Assembly (NCBI GenBank): GCA_023055425.1
Contig: JALGPY010000010.1
Coordinates: forward strand, 50,838,165 to 50,902,164
DNA length: 64,000 nucleotides
Origin: Linanthus parryae
Lineage: Eukaryota; Streptophyta; Magnoliopsida; Ericales; Polemoniaceae
Direction of reading: 5' to 3'
Shown: piece by piece, positions 47,561-60,200 of the stretch
How the letters are laid out: every line of letters starts with the position of its first letter
How positions within the stretch are numbered: the stretch's first letter is position 1
The notes under the pieces: generated by a model
The model's database searches: none
Told to the model about the DNA's origin: nothing
Seen by the model: the letters and a program-made list of their open reading frames with translations, nothing else
Made by a program: the position numbers and the translations under genes

Positions 47561-48837
47561 GTTAATAGGATCAGACTGAAAACATCTTTAGTTTGCATGA
47601 TCATGTTGTTTTTGATGAGCATTTGTTGGAAGTGTGTTTGTTGATTTATTGTGTTTGTATCAGTGACTATTTTTCGTTATTTATTTCACATATCATATGA
47701 ATTTTTGAAACATAGGAGGTCCTTGTGACTGGACTAACAGGCACCTAAAACCTCTAAAATATATAAGCGCTCTTTAGGAGTTGATGAATAACAGTGATGT
47801 AGTGGAAAATACGAGGAAAGCATTTCCGAGGAAATCGTAGATTCAGGAGTCGAATCGAAGGCGTCGGGTTTATGATCGTACTATACCTTATCTATAGTAG
47901 AAACCATGTTCTAATAAGAACTCAAGACTATCACGAGAACCGCCTCGGTTTGGTTGAATATAGCCATCTTGACCGCGAAATCAGTGTTTTTACTATTTCT
48001 TGTAATACTAGATTTAATTATTTCTCATAATAGGAAAGTCAATTGGGCTGATCTTAGAATATTTTATAGTAGAATATCCTATTAGTTCATTATTTTTTCC
48101 TTTTGTGTAATTTTTCGTACTTTAAACTTTTACTTTATTTGAACGATGTAAGCCTTATAGCAAATCAATCTTTTACCTCATTAAAATAATAATTAAGATT
48201 TTGTTATGAAATATGTTATTGGACTGATGTGAATATCCACCACATAGTTGGGTGTATTTTGTATAATTATATTCGGGTCCAGAAGCCCATCTAATACCTA
48301 TATAAGGAGGCTTATGGTTGGAGAATAATACACATCTCAATACTACTCTCCCTATTTCTTGTCTCTCTGTTTATTTCTTGTCTCTCAATTATACGTTAAC
48401 AACACGTTATCAGCACGATTGTTCTTCAGAGACTAGAAGATTGAGAGAACACAAAGGTATGATTTTTTTTTCGTCTTGAATGTGTGAATAGAGAGGTCGT
48501 AGAAGTTTTCTACCTCGTGGTAGTCAAACTGACTACATAATCCCCCATATTTATTAAAACCAAGAAAAAAAAGTCGTGTTCTATGTCATACCGATTCGAT
48601 CATTATGTGATTGTGCAAGTATCAATCCTGTGGGTAATAATACCTCATCAGATCTTGACTTTCATGTGATCCCCAATATATTGAATACATGTGTTTGGTT
48701 CATGTTTTGCCTTTGATTTAACTTGATTGTTATTTTCATCTACTAATATTTTATTATTGTTTAAAGAGAGATAAAATCAAGATCACTGAGAGATAAACGC
48801 ACTGGTAGTTGCAGTTTATTAATCTTTTGTTGGTGTT

Positions 48838-50616
48838 ATTTCATACCAGAAGTTATGAAATACGTATGACCATACTTGTTGACAACCAGATGTTGCGACA
48901 TAGTTTATAACCTGAAGTTATAAACTTTTACAAAAAAGAGGTATTTTGTATTCATTGAACCAGAAGTTTCAATTTAAAGACAAACTCTAATTTGAGGACT
49001 GCGACAATTATCAAATCTATATTGTAACCTGAAGTTACAGTTGATGCAAGGTCAATTTCCACACCGACAGTTAATTTGACGAGATGTTTTGGGTCTCCTA
49101 AACCACTAGAAAAAGCATGATTAAACACTGTTGCTACAATTTTTGCTCAAAGTTATGAAAAAGTTTATGCTTTAATCCTTGATTACGTCCAAAATAGGGC
49201 TATTTTTAGTCTCAATTGTAAGCAAACACTGTTTATTGATTGCTACAGTATTTGCTAATTTTTTTTACATAATTTTGTCATACAAACAAAGGTAAACACT
49301 GTAAATGTTAGTTTAATTAGTTGGGCTCCATCTGGGCGTATATCATTTTTCTTTGTACGTCCAGTAATTTTGGATGGATTTACCATTGATGAAAGAAAAA
49401 AAGGAAAAGAAATAATTTTTGGGAATAGAGGGAAAAGAAATCTGACATGAACTTTTCACATTGTTTCTTGATTATTTATCTCAATTTATTTTTATTAACC
49501 TTTGGTTTCTCAAATAGAGAAAAGTTAGGGGTTAGCTAGATCCATCATACAGTTTGTTCAATATGCCTATAGCATATGTGTTCCTCAAAAGCTTTGCTAT
49601 ACTATTTGGGTAGATACATGGCTTTCGTTACTGAAAAGACAGAGACCTTATTTTATCTGTTTTTGTGCAGTACGTGTGTATTAGTAGTATGAGAGAAACA
49701 TGGGATCCTCCAGTTGAGGTTTTATTCCATGGCCATTAATTGGCTTAAATATCGATACTTTAAGTTTTCACACGTGAAGTTGTGAACTACATCAATTTTT
49801 TATCGTAACTTGAAGTGGCGTTATGTTTTTTTTATATGACCTGAAGTCATAACATACTGTTACCCAATTTCTTGAAGAGAATGTTTGTGCATTCCCCGAA
49901 TTGAATCAATTTGTTATATACGTTCTAAATCCACATGATTATAGAGGCTGTCATGGCTGTGGACGTAAGAATCTAGAAAAGAGATCAAACCCCTGAAGTG
50001 GTTCATGTAAATCATTTTAACTTATTGAATCTTATGTTAAAATCTATGAGAGGTTAGAGCTTTCTTAACCCCAGGAGAGGTTTTATGTGGTTAAATTTGA
50101 GCTTGTTGCTATTCATGTCACCAGAAGTGCCAAATCCATGCACAAAGCATATGAGATTCAATATCAATGGTTGAGAAAATGTTAGATTGATATCAATCCA
50201 TGAAGGATTGTAAACACCACCACTTACTTTTAAATAAAGGCATTGACATTTACGTCTCTTTTTGGGTTTCCTGAAGAAACTTTGATTAGAGAACTACGAC
50301 ATCCAAGAAATTGCTTATTGTCAATGTTTTTATTTAATTTGAGGATTGGTTTATACAAAGTACATATGAGACAAATTGATTCCTGAAGCATAAACAAAAT
50401 ATCATTATGGTTATGATCATATTGCTCACGTCATGAGGGGGAGAATGAGTCCTATTACATGACATGAGCCAAAATATCATTATCTCTACGTGTATGTACT
50501 AATGCAAAATCCCATTAAATGGATAGCTTCTCGACAAACAGGTGTCGGTTTGAGTATACACTTTAAGCTTAAAAGGGTTGCCTGTGTACATATGTTGATC
50601 CTCCAGAAGGGGATCA
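48838..50616 (+). repeat. Hairpin family 1: CCWGAAG loop with covarying stems
   Basis: The constant heptamer CCTGAAG or CCAGAAG sits between short complementary arms that differ at each site. Examples: ATTTCATA/TATGAAAT (48838-48861), GTTTATAA/TTATAAAC (48903-48925), TGTAA/TTACA (49023-49039), TATGA/TCATA (49835-49851), AACC/GGTT (49988-50003), CA/TG (50119-50129), GTTT/AAAC (50266-50280) and TGATCCT/GGGATCA-like (50596-50616). Weaker members: 48877-48900, 48954-48972, 49764-49787 and 50379-50391. One in the LTR itself (GGGT/GCCC, 48275-48288) has a near-identical loop. Confidence 0.85.
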
Positions 50617-50993
50617 TAAATCAAAGCATCCAAAATAAGTTGGGATATGAATATATTGCTCTACAAGATGGGAAAACAAGATTGCGAGGAAAATCTTGAA
50701 AGGTTATCATTAGTATGGATCAAAACCAACGTTGGTAGCCAAATTGCCCTGGAAGAGGCATATAGCTCTGGAAGTAGCTAAAGGTACCTTAATACAATCT
50801 TATGATCCTACAATTAATGATTATTATATTAAGCGCTATACAAATCATATGGGTTAAAGGGAAAAGTGTTGACTAGATAATCAATGGCCAAACAAAGTCA
50901 ACAAGTGCATAGATAATTGCTCGGGTACAATCATTTTGAATATGTAGAGCATACAAAACCCGAAGCATAAATTACATACTATGCAGAGACTAT

Positions 50994-51142
50994 ATATCCT
51001 CCGGTAAGCGTGGGATCTATGTAGTTATTATAGATTCATGTTAACTATAAAGCGTGAGACTCATGTTAAGGTTCAAAATCCGCTGGTATGCGTGGGATTT
51101 ATGTTAACGTTTATGTCCGCTTATAAGCGTGGGACTCATAAA
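50994..51142 (+). repeat. Hairpin family 2: TCC-GCTGGTAWGCGT-GGGA with covarying outer stems
   Basis: Four related hairpins in ~150 bases. 50994-51018: ATCC/GGGAT with loop core CCGGTAAGCGT. 51043-51066: a weaker copy with AAAGCGTGAGACT. 51075-51100: AAATCC/GGATTT around GCTGGTATGCGT. 51110-51142: TTTATG/CATAAA outside TCC/GGGA with the inner palindrome GCTTATAAGC. The copy in unit 2 is at about 60055-60205. Confidence 0.8.
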
Positions 51143-51554
51143 TGAGAACATGATATGATATTCATGATGAATTCTCGTAAATACAATAAGCAAGGTTTTA
51201 ACGAGCCTTGCCAAGATTATTCAGATGGGTTCCAGAAGAATGTCATCAACGATGCTGAGCGAAATACAATTCACCGATGTAATCTTTTTCCTTAGTCACT
51301 GATTTTTTCGCACTGGGTTTTTCATGACAAGATATTCAAGGGGGAGTGTTATGAAATATGTTATTGGACTGATGTGAATATCGACCACATAGTTGGGTGT
51401 ATTTTGTATAATTATATTCGGGTCCAGAAGCCCATCTAATGCCTATATAAGGAGGCTTATGGTTGGAGAATAATACACATCTCAATACTACTCTCCCTAT
51501 TTCTTGTCTCTCTGTTTATTTCTTGTCTCTCAATTGTACGTTCACAAGAGATTT

Positions 51555-51999
51555 CTCATGTTTTGAGAGTCATTTAATATCCCGAATCACGTTTGTGTTA
51601 CTCATTTCGTTATCCGACTGAGTCAAACAGGTACAAAACTGGTATCAATGAAGCTATTTTCTGTTTTCACCACTTTTCACCAATATGATAGTCAAATATG
51701 ATCAATTTTTCAGGACTTAGATCAAAAGGTTATTGAATGAGTATAGACACGTATTATTTCATGATGTGATGCTTACATGACTACTCCATTCACAAGTCGT
51801 AACAATAATTGAAAACCAACAAGACACCTAGTGAATGAAGATGGCGTTGTAGCCGAATTCGTAAGAAGTATGGTCCATAGTTAAGCCTTACAGTACGTTC
51901 TCAAGATAGGAAGGTTGGACTTCCCTGGGAGAGGACAAGATGGAATCCGTAATCAAAACTGCTTTCTAGGAGAGCTTCAAGTATAAGATAAAGATATAT
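51555..51999. other. Non-coding DNA of block B between two insertions
   Basis: A/T-rich, parallel to 16537-16975 in block A. The last five bases before 52000 belong to the TATAT target duplication of the following LTR element. No gene seen. Confidence 0.6.
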
Positions 52000-53165
52000 T
52001 GTTGTAACAGAACTCTTCTTTCAGAGCTCTGTTACCAGTTTTTTATAGCCGGGAGTATTCAAGCAAGAACGACGAAAGCAAAACAAGAACGGGATAGATA
52101 TCTAACGTGGTTCACTAACGAATTCGTAACGAACCCGCTAGCTACCTCCACGGCTGGAACCAGATATTTTATTGAGAAGAGAACCCAATAACAATGCACG
52201 CCGTGGCCGCACCGGCCACGACGGCCACCCGAAACATACCCACCCGACCCACACTCACAAAATCTTTCAAAGCACCAAGCAAATAAAATACCCGTTGTGT
52301 GTATGGTGTCACAAACCAAAAACAGCTCCTTTAAATACACTTGTGTGTGTTTGGGCGGTGTGACCACAAATCCAATTAGGAAACGACTTGTCACCAAAGC
52401 CAAGTTATTTCCATATGTTTTGCCGACCTTGATTCAAAGTCCAAAATTCAACAAATATCCACCTTGACTTGAATCATCTCAGCAACACGAAATCAGAACC
52501 TGATGCTTCTCTTCTCAAACTTGAACCGGATGCGTCTCCCAGAACCTGAAACGAGCAAGCCTCCTAAAACAGATTTTTTGCTGCTGTATGCGAAACCCGA
52601 ATCTCTAAATTGTTGCTCCAACTACCATGCGTTCCTGCAACGAATGCGCCCGATGTGGTTGAACTTCCGGAAACAGAAACAACTGCTCCACCCAGATTCG
52701 GACTCGAATACATTCACTGAGAAAGCAAGACCGAATGTATTCCTGATGCGCCCACTTGCGCTAGACAGATGCACCTTGACAAGTGCCCAGATGTCATTCA
52801 GACCAGATGCACCAATGACGAGTGCCCAAATTGTCATGCCAAACGCGCCCAGTATGCCTCAGATGCGCCAGATGCTCTCCAGAAATAGATCACACCAGAT
52901 GCAAACTCAATTGAGTGTCATGGTACACGCCCAAAACAGAATAGATGCACGCCAGAAAAAACTCGTGCATAATGCCCGCCAGAACCAAGATCAGATGACG
53001 TTCCAGAAATCTCACGCGCTAGAATCTCCATGTATTTTCTCTATCTCCAACGAGTTCCTGCTACGCATGAGCTAAAACCAGATTCATTTCACAAGCCAGA
53101 TGCTCCACGCCGGGAGCCGTATTGCGCGTGAACGCAAATCGCCAGAACGCCAGATGCGCGTGAAC
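52000..53165 (-). mobile_element. Truncated small LTR element (unit 1): 3' LTR and part of the interior
   Basis: The 454-bp LTR (52000-52453) starts TGTTGTAACAG and ends TTCAACA on the plus strand. By comparison with the complete copy at 61062-63034 the element runs on the minus strand and this is its 3' LTR. The interior is cut at 53165 by the tandem-duplication junction, so the 5' LTR is missing here. Confidence 0.85.
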
Positions 53166-53177
53166 GCCGGGAGCCGT
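53166..53177 (+). other. 12-base filler at the tandem-duplication junction
   Basis: GCCGGGAGCCGT lies between the end of unit 1 and the start of unit 2. In unit 2 the equivalent position (62227/62228) continues directly with CGCCAG. The same 12 bases occur at 53109-53120, 57 bases upstream, so the filler looks copied from nearby during the rearrangement. Confidence 0.85.
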
Positions 53178-53751
53178 AATTGGTGCTCTTCTTGAATCTG
53201 ACGAAATTGAGATGATTGATTCAATACCTCCTCTTCCATTTATACCCCGAAATGTTTGGATACGTTGATGGCTTAAGAGATCCATCGTCCAAATTTTTCG
53301 TAGACGTTTCCAGTAATCGCTGTAAGGGGAAAAAGCAATATCGGTGGAGATGTAAAGGATATCAGCAGCTAGTAGGTACGGTCTGGAAGCAAAGATGGTA
53401 TCATGTGTATTCATAATTTATGTGGCCATTTCTTGTATATAAACAATGATGGTAGAAACTACACAAAGATGACAATATCAAAGCAGTTATCTATGTTAGT
53501 TTTCCAGTGATCCCATTTGAATATTAATCTAGAAACTACACAAATATTTTTAATTAAGACTAACATATGTAATCCCATTTCAGGACATTTTCAGTGGTGG
53601 GAGCGAGACATCATCAACCACTGTAGATTGGGCAATCTCGCAACTGCAGAAGAATCCAAAAATTATGCAAAGAACACATTTTGAGGTTAGAGATGTCTTT
53701 GAAGGAAAAGGAATGTTGATGAATCTGGTCTTCATAGATTGAAATGCTTAA
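53178..53751 (+). pseudogene. P450-1 copy C (5'-truncated by the duplication junction)
   Basis: Only the end of the inverted exon-1 segment (minus strand, 53178 to about 53446: [36 protein letters not shown]), the plus-strand end of exon 1, the intron (about 53495-53583) and the exon-2 start (DIFSGGSETSSTTVDWAISQ) remain. The N-terminal exon and promoter are missing because the duplication starts inside the inverted segment. Confidence 0.85.
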
Positions 53752-54389
53752 AAATGATTAATAATAGGTGGTAAAAAGAGAATGAAAATAAAATAATACA
53801 AAAAATAGAATAAGATATATGATTCATATTTCTACCAGTGTGTTGATAGCTGGTTTTACAATCTTCGAAGGTTAAGATTTCAGTTTTATAGTAAATAACT
53901 TGGTTGTCTTTGAGCTATTCACTTTAATCGATATCTATGAAGAAAATATTCAAATTGATATCCACATAAGGATTCTTGGAGTGAAAAAACATAATCAATC
54001 ACAAACTAGCTGGTGAGATTATCATTGAAGGTTCGGTCTGTATTTCATCAAATTCAGAAACGGTATCAATCATGAGTTTGTCGGATCATGACTTTGTCTT
54101 CCAATTCCAAATAATAACCAAAATACTATAAAAGTATAAGATCCCAGTGGAAAATATAATAGTTCTATCCAAAAGATATTGTACCCACATATATAATCAT
54201 AGCTCTTGAGATTTCCTTAGAGGCAGTTTGGCTTGAATCCATTCTCCACATGAGTTACCATCACTTCACACGGTTATCTTGAAAATTTGTCATACAAGGA
54301 TATAAACCCCCTTTTCTAAGCTTATATAAATAAATAACTACAAACCCACATGCTAGAGGATCACTTTCCTCCTCCATATCTCTCTAAAG

Positions 54390-55955
54390 ATGGCAGTTTA
54401 ATATCCTTGAATTCCTATCCTCCTCACTTTCTTCTTTATCTTCTTGTTCATGGTAGAACGAGAAGCTAAAAAAGCATACAAGTTAAAGTGCTCAGGTTCA
54501 AATTCGTCACCAGGACCATGGAAATTGCCTCTAGTAGGAAAAGTGCACCAGCTAGCAGTCAGTTCATTGGTTCATCGCATCAGAGATCATTCTCCACCCG
54601 AAATGGACACAGAAATTATGAACTAGCTAGCAGCCAGTTGATTGTTCTAAACCAGAAATGGCCACAGAAATAGTGAAAGCACATGATACCATCTTTGCTT
54701 CCAGACCCTACCTACTAGCTCCCGATATCCTTCTTTACAACTCCACCGATATTGCTTTTTCCCCATACAGCGATTACCAGCTACGGAAGACGGAAAATTT
54801 GCACGATGGAGCTCTTAAGCCATCAACGTATCCAAACATTCCGGGGTATCAGGGAAGAGGAGGTATTTAATCTGATCAGCTCAATTTCATCAGATGCCAG
54901 AAGAGCACCAATTTATCTTAGTAGGAGAGCTTTCTTACTAACATATGGGATTACTGCAAGAGCCACTTTTGGTAACAAATGCAAACACCAGGGAAAAGTT
55001 CATCTCAATAGAGGAGGGAATTTCAGCCTTAGTAGGAGGCTTTAGTGTTTCTTATGTGTATCCATCCGTGAATATTCTAAAGCTGATTACTGGAGTGAGA
55101 GATAGGTTCAAGAAAACAGTTAAAACACTCGATGAGATACTGCAAACTATATTGGATGAGCACAAGGAGAAGGAAGGAGGAAGAGAGGAAAGGGAGTATT
55201 TCGTTGATGTCCTTCTAAGAATTCAGAAGCATTAAGTTCCAATTCAGGGATGACAGTAGCAAAGCAGTTATCCAGGTTAGTTTTCCAATCATCCCATTTG
55301 AATACTAATCTAGAAACTACACAGCGATTTTTAATTCAGACTAACATCTTATGCCAATCCCATTTCAGGACATTTTCAACGGTGGGGGCGAGAGATCATC
55401 AACCACAGTAGAATGACGAATCTCTGAACTGCTGTAAAATCCTGAAATAAAGCGAAGAATACAAGTTGAAGTAAAAGTGAATGTCGATGAATCGGGACTT
55501 CATGAATTGAAATACTTGAAACTGGTGATCAAATAAACCTGAAGGCTGCACCCTTCTCTTCCTATCTTGCTCATACGAGAGTAGAGAGAGTAATTAACGG
55601 ATATGTTGTCCCAGCTAGGACAATGGTCATTATTAATGCGTGGGCAAGTGGTCGAGATCCAAGACATCGGATCCAACCGGAGAATTTTTACCTAGACAGG
55701 TTTTTGAATGGTGGAATTGATTTTAAGGATTTCAGCTTCAACGCCATCCCGTTTGGTGTTGGAAGAAGGATGTATCCCGGGATAGAATTTGCTATTCAAG
55801 ACATAGAGCTTCTGCTGGAACAATTGTTATACCATTTTGATTGGAAAATTCCAGAATCGAGGCAAGAAGATTTTGATATGACAGAGGCATTTGGTGCTTC
55901 AATGAGGAGAAAGAATGATCTCTGTTTGACTCCCATTCCTTATCAATGTTCTTAA
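54390..55955 (+). pseudogene. CYP71D-like P450-2, copy C (pseudogene)
   Basis: Nearly identical to copy B: ATG at 54390, TAA at codon 4, the same deletion and frameshifts, exon 1 to 55275, intron 55276-55368, exon 2 55369-55955. Tyr TAT at 55773-55775 replaces the haem Cys. Small differences from B include QLLYHFDW (as in copy A) where B has KLLYHFDW near 46760, so B has drifted at that site. Confidence 0.9.
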
Positions 55956-56389
55956 GTTAAAAAGATCCGAATGAATTTATCTTTTCTGCGCATAATCATG
56001 TTGTTGTTGATGTACTCATTTCTAGAATTATCAGAGAACCACGATGGGTGTCTAGTTACTTATAGGTATTTCCCCATAATGTATTCATTCCTTATAGGGG
56101 AATTCATTGATGTATTCATTCTTGATGGGGAAAGTATCACATGTTTTCATCGGATCATAACTTTACATATAATTTTACCTCAAACATAGGAGAAACAGTG
56201 ATTAACATCATATGTTGAGAATCCGTAAATGAACTTTGTAAGGATAAGAACCAGTTCAGGAAGAAGTAAAAAGCCTGGAGGAAAAACACTACATTTGATT
56301 TTATGGAGAAGTATATGTCCATTGTCCCAGTGTATCATTTTCTACGTCAAACATCGAGCTTCTATTCACACAGTCCTAGTACCATTTCG

Positions 56390-56620
56390 ATTGGCAAATT
56401 TTAAGTGGAAGAAGGCATGAAGAATTTGACATGACCGAGGCCTTTGGTTTGTCAGTGAGAACACAGGTGGAAGAAGGAATGAAGAATTCGCTGTACCATT
56501 TTGGTTTGAAAATTCCAGGATCAAGTCAAGAAGATTTCGATAGGACAGAGGCGTATGGGTGCTTCAGTGACGATAAAGAATGATCTCTGTTTGATTCTAG
56601 TTCCTAATCAGTGTCCTTTA
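56390..56620 (+). pseudogene. Extra P450 C-terminal fragments, unit 2
   Basis: Duplicate of 47330-47560: RRHEEFDMTEAFGLSV then YHFGLKIPGSSQEDFDRTEA, frameshifted at the end. Confidence 0.75.
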
Positions 56621-57264
56621 GTTAATAGGATCAGACTGAAAACATCTTTAGTTTGCATGATCATGTTGTTTTTGATGAGCATTTGTTGGAAGTGTGTTTG
56701 TTGATTTATTGTGTTTGTATCAGTGACTATTTTTCGTTATTTATTTCACATATCATATGAATTTTTGAAACATAGGAGGTCCTTGTGACTGGACTAACAG
56801 GCACCTAAAGGCACCTCTAAAATATATAAGCGCTCTTTAGGAGTTGATGAATAACAGTGATGTAGTGGAAAATACGAGGAAAGCATTTCCGAGGAAATCG
56901 TAGATTCAGGAGTCGAATCGAAGGCGTCGGGTTTATGATCGTACTATACCTTATCTATAGTAGAAACCATGTTCTAATAAGAACTCAAGACTATCACGAG
57001 AACCGCATCGGTTTGGTTGAATATAGCCATCTTGACCGCGAAATCAGTGTTTTTACTATTTCTTGTAATACTAGATTTAATTATTTCTCATAATAGGAAA
57101 GTCAATTGGGTTGATCTTAGAATATTTTATAGTAGAATATCCTATTAGTTCATTATTTTTTCCTTTTGTGTAATTTTTCGTACTTTAAACTTTTACTTTA
57201 TTTGAACGATGTAAGCCTTATAGCAAATCAATCTTTTACCTCATTAAAATAATAATTAAGATTT

Positions 57265-60200
57265 TGTTATGAAATATGTTATTGGACTGATGTGAATATC
57301 CACCACATAGTTGGGTGTATTTTGTATAATTATATTCGGGTCCAGAAGCCCATCTAATACCTATATAAGGAGGCTTATGGTTGGAGAATAATACACATCT
57401 CAATACTACTCTCCCTATTTCTTGTCTCTCTGTTTATTTCTTGTCTCTCAATTATACGTTAACAACACGTTATCAGCACGATTGTTCTTTAGAGACTAGA
57501 AGATTGAGAGAACACGAAGGTATGATTTTTTTCCGTCTTGAATGTGTGAATAGAGAGGTCGTAGAAGTTTTCTACCTCGTGGTAGTCAAACTGACTACAT
57601 AATCCCCCATATTTATTAAAACCAAGAAAAAAAAGTCGTGTTCTATGTCATACCGATTGGATCATTATGTGATTGTGCAAGTATCAATCCTGTGGGTAAT
57701 AATACCTCATCAGATCTTGACTTTCATGTGATCACCAATATATTGAATACATGTGTTTGGTTCATGTTTCGCCTTTGATTTAACTTGATTGTTATTTTCA
57801 TCTACTAATATTTTATTATTGTTTAAAGAGAGATAAAATCAAGATCACTGAGAGATAAACGCACTGGTAGTTGCAGTTTATTAATCTTTTGTTGGTGTTA
57901 TTTCATACCAGAAGTTATGAAATACGTATGACCATACTTGTTGACAACCAGATGTTGCGACATAGTTTATAACCTGAAGTTATAAACTTTTACAAAAAAG
58001 AGGTATTTTGTATTCATTGAACCAGAAGTTTCAATTTAAAGACAAACTCTAATTTGAGGACTGCGGCAATTATCAAATCTATATTGTAACCTGAAGTTAC
58101 AGTTGATGCAAGGTCAATTTCCACACCGACAGTTAATTTGACGAGATGTTTTGGGTCTCCTAAACCACTAGACAAAGCATGATTAAACACTGTTGCTACA
58201 ATTTTTGCTCAAAGTTATGAAAAAGTTTATGCTTTAATCCTTGATTACGTCCAAAATAGGGCTATTTTTAGTCTCAATTGTAAGCAAACACTGTTTATTG
58301 ATTGCTACAGTATTTGCTAATTTTTTTTACATAATTTTGTCATACAAACAAAGGTAAACACTGTAAATGTTAGTATAATTAGTTGGGCTCCATCTGGGCG
58401 TATATTATTTTTCTTTGTACGTCCAGTAATTTTGGATGGATTTACCATTGATGAAAGAAAAAAAGGAAAAGAAATAATTTTTGGGAATAGAGGGAAAAGA
58501 AATCTGACATGAACTTTTCACATTGTTTCTTGATTATTTATCTCAATTTATTTTTATTAACCTTTGGTTTCTCAAATAGAGAAAATTTAGGGGTTAGCTT
58601 GATCCATCATACAGTTTGTTCAATATGCCTATAGCATATGTGTTCCTCAAAAGCTTTGCTATACTATTTGGGTAGATACATGGCTTTCGTTACTGAAAAG
58701 ACAGAGACCTTATTTTATCTGTTTTTGTGCAGTACGTGTGTATTAGTAGTATGAGAGAAACATGGGATCCTCCAGTTGAGGTTTTATTCCATGGCCATTA
58801 ATTGGCTTAAATATCGATACTTTAAGTTTTCACACGTGAAGTTGTGAACTACATCAATTTTTTATCGTAACTTGAAGTGGCGTTATGTTTTTTTTATATG
58901 ACCTGAAGTCATAACATACTGTTACCCAATTTCTTGAAGAGAATGTTTGTGCATTCCCCGAATTGAATCAGTTTGTTATATACGTTCTAAATCCACATGA
59001 TTATAGAGGCTGTCATGGCTGTGGACGTAAGAATCTAGAAAAGAGATCAAACCCCTGAAGTGGTTCATGTAAATCATCTTAACTTATTGAATCTTATGTT
59101 AAAATCTATGAGAGGTTAGAGCTTTCTTAACCCCAGGAGAGGTTTTATGTGGTTAAATTTGAGCTTGTTGCTATTCATGTCACCAGAAGTGCCAAATCCA
59201 TGCACAAAGCATATGAGATTCAATATCAATGGTTGAGAAAATGTTAGATTGATATCAATCCATGAAGGATTGTAAACACCACCACTTACTTTTAAATAAA
59301 GGCATTGACATTTAAGTCTCTTTTTGGGTTTCCTGAAGAAACTTTGATTAGAGAACTACGACATCCAAGAGATTGCTTATTGTCAATGTTTTTATTTAAT
59401 TTGAGGATTGGTTTATACAAAGTACATATGAGACAAATTGATTCCTGAAGAATAAACAAAATATCATTATGGTTATGATCATATTGCTCACGTCATGAGG
59501 GGGAGAATGAGTCCTATTACATGACATGAGCCAAAATATCATTATCTCTACGTGTATGTACTAATGCAAAATCCCATTAAATGGATAGCTTCTCGACAAA
59601 CAGGTGTCGGTTTGAGTATACACTTTAAGCTTAAAAGGGTTGCCTGTGTACATATGTTGATCCTCCAGAAGGGGATCATAAATCAAAGCATCCAAAATAA
59701 GTTGGGATATGAATATATTGCTCTACAAGATGGGAAAACAAGATTGCGAGGAAAATCTTGAAAGGTTATCATTAGTATGGATCAAAACCAACGTTGGTAG
59801 CCAAATTGCCCTGGAAGAGGCATATAGCTCTGGAAGTAGCTAAAGGTACCTTAATACAATCTTATGATCCTACAATTAATGATTATTATATTAAGCGCTA
59901 TACAAATCATATGGGTTAAAGGGAAAAGTGTTGACTAGATAATCAATGGCCAAACAAAGTCAACAAGTGCATAGATAATTGCTCGGGTACAATCATTTTG
60001 AATATGTAGAGCATACAAAACCCGAAGCATAAATTACATACTATGCAGAGACTATATATCCTCCGGTAAGCGTGGGATCTATGTAGTTATTATAGATTCA
60101 TGTTAACTATAAAGCGTGAGACTCATGTTAAGGTTCAAAATCCGCTGGTATGCGTGGTATTTATGTTAACGTTTATGTCCGCTTATAAGCGTGGGACTCA

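Larger units (their letters stand above)
48202..51549 (+). mobile_element. Ale/Retrofit-like copia element, copy 1 (non-coding interior)
   Basis: Two 203-bp LTRs (48202-48404, 51347-51549) start TGTTATGAAATATG. A 5-bp target duplication GATTT flanks the element (48197-48201, 51550-51554). The 5' LTR is followed by CGTTATCAGCACG, the primer-binding wording of Ale/Retrofit-type copia. AAGGGGGAG (51338-51346) precedes the 3' LTR. LTRs differ at about five positions, so the insertion is older than the tandem duplication. Block A retains the empty site near 16530. The ~2.9-kb interior has no gag-pol frame but carries two families of small hairpins. Confidence 0.9.
44118..53165 (+). repeat. Tandem duplication unit 1 (9048 bp)
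   Basis: From AATTGGTGCTCTTC at 44118 to GCGCGTGAAC at 53165 the sequence is repeated at 53178-62227, with an offset of 9060-9063. It contains the inverted P450-1 segment, P450-1 exon 2, P450-2, tail fragments, the Ale-like element, and the 3' LTR plus part of the interior of a small LTR element. By eye the copies differ at roughly one base in 150-250, for example TAT(C/A)AT in the tail and ATATTTG versus ATCTTTG near 45632/54692. Confidence 0.95.

Noticed and set aside
50490..50699. 69-codon frame in the Ale-like element (also 59552-59761)
   Set aside because: No match to copia gag or pol wording that I can recognise, and it includes one of the hairpins; probably chance.
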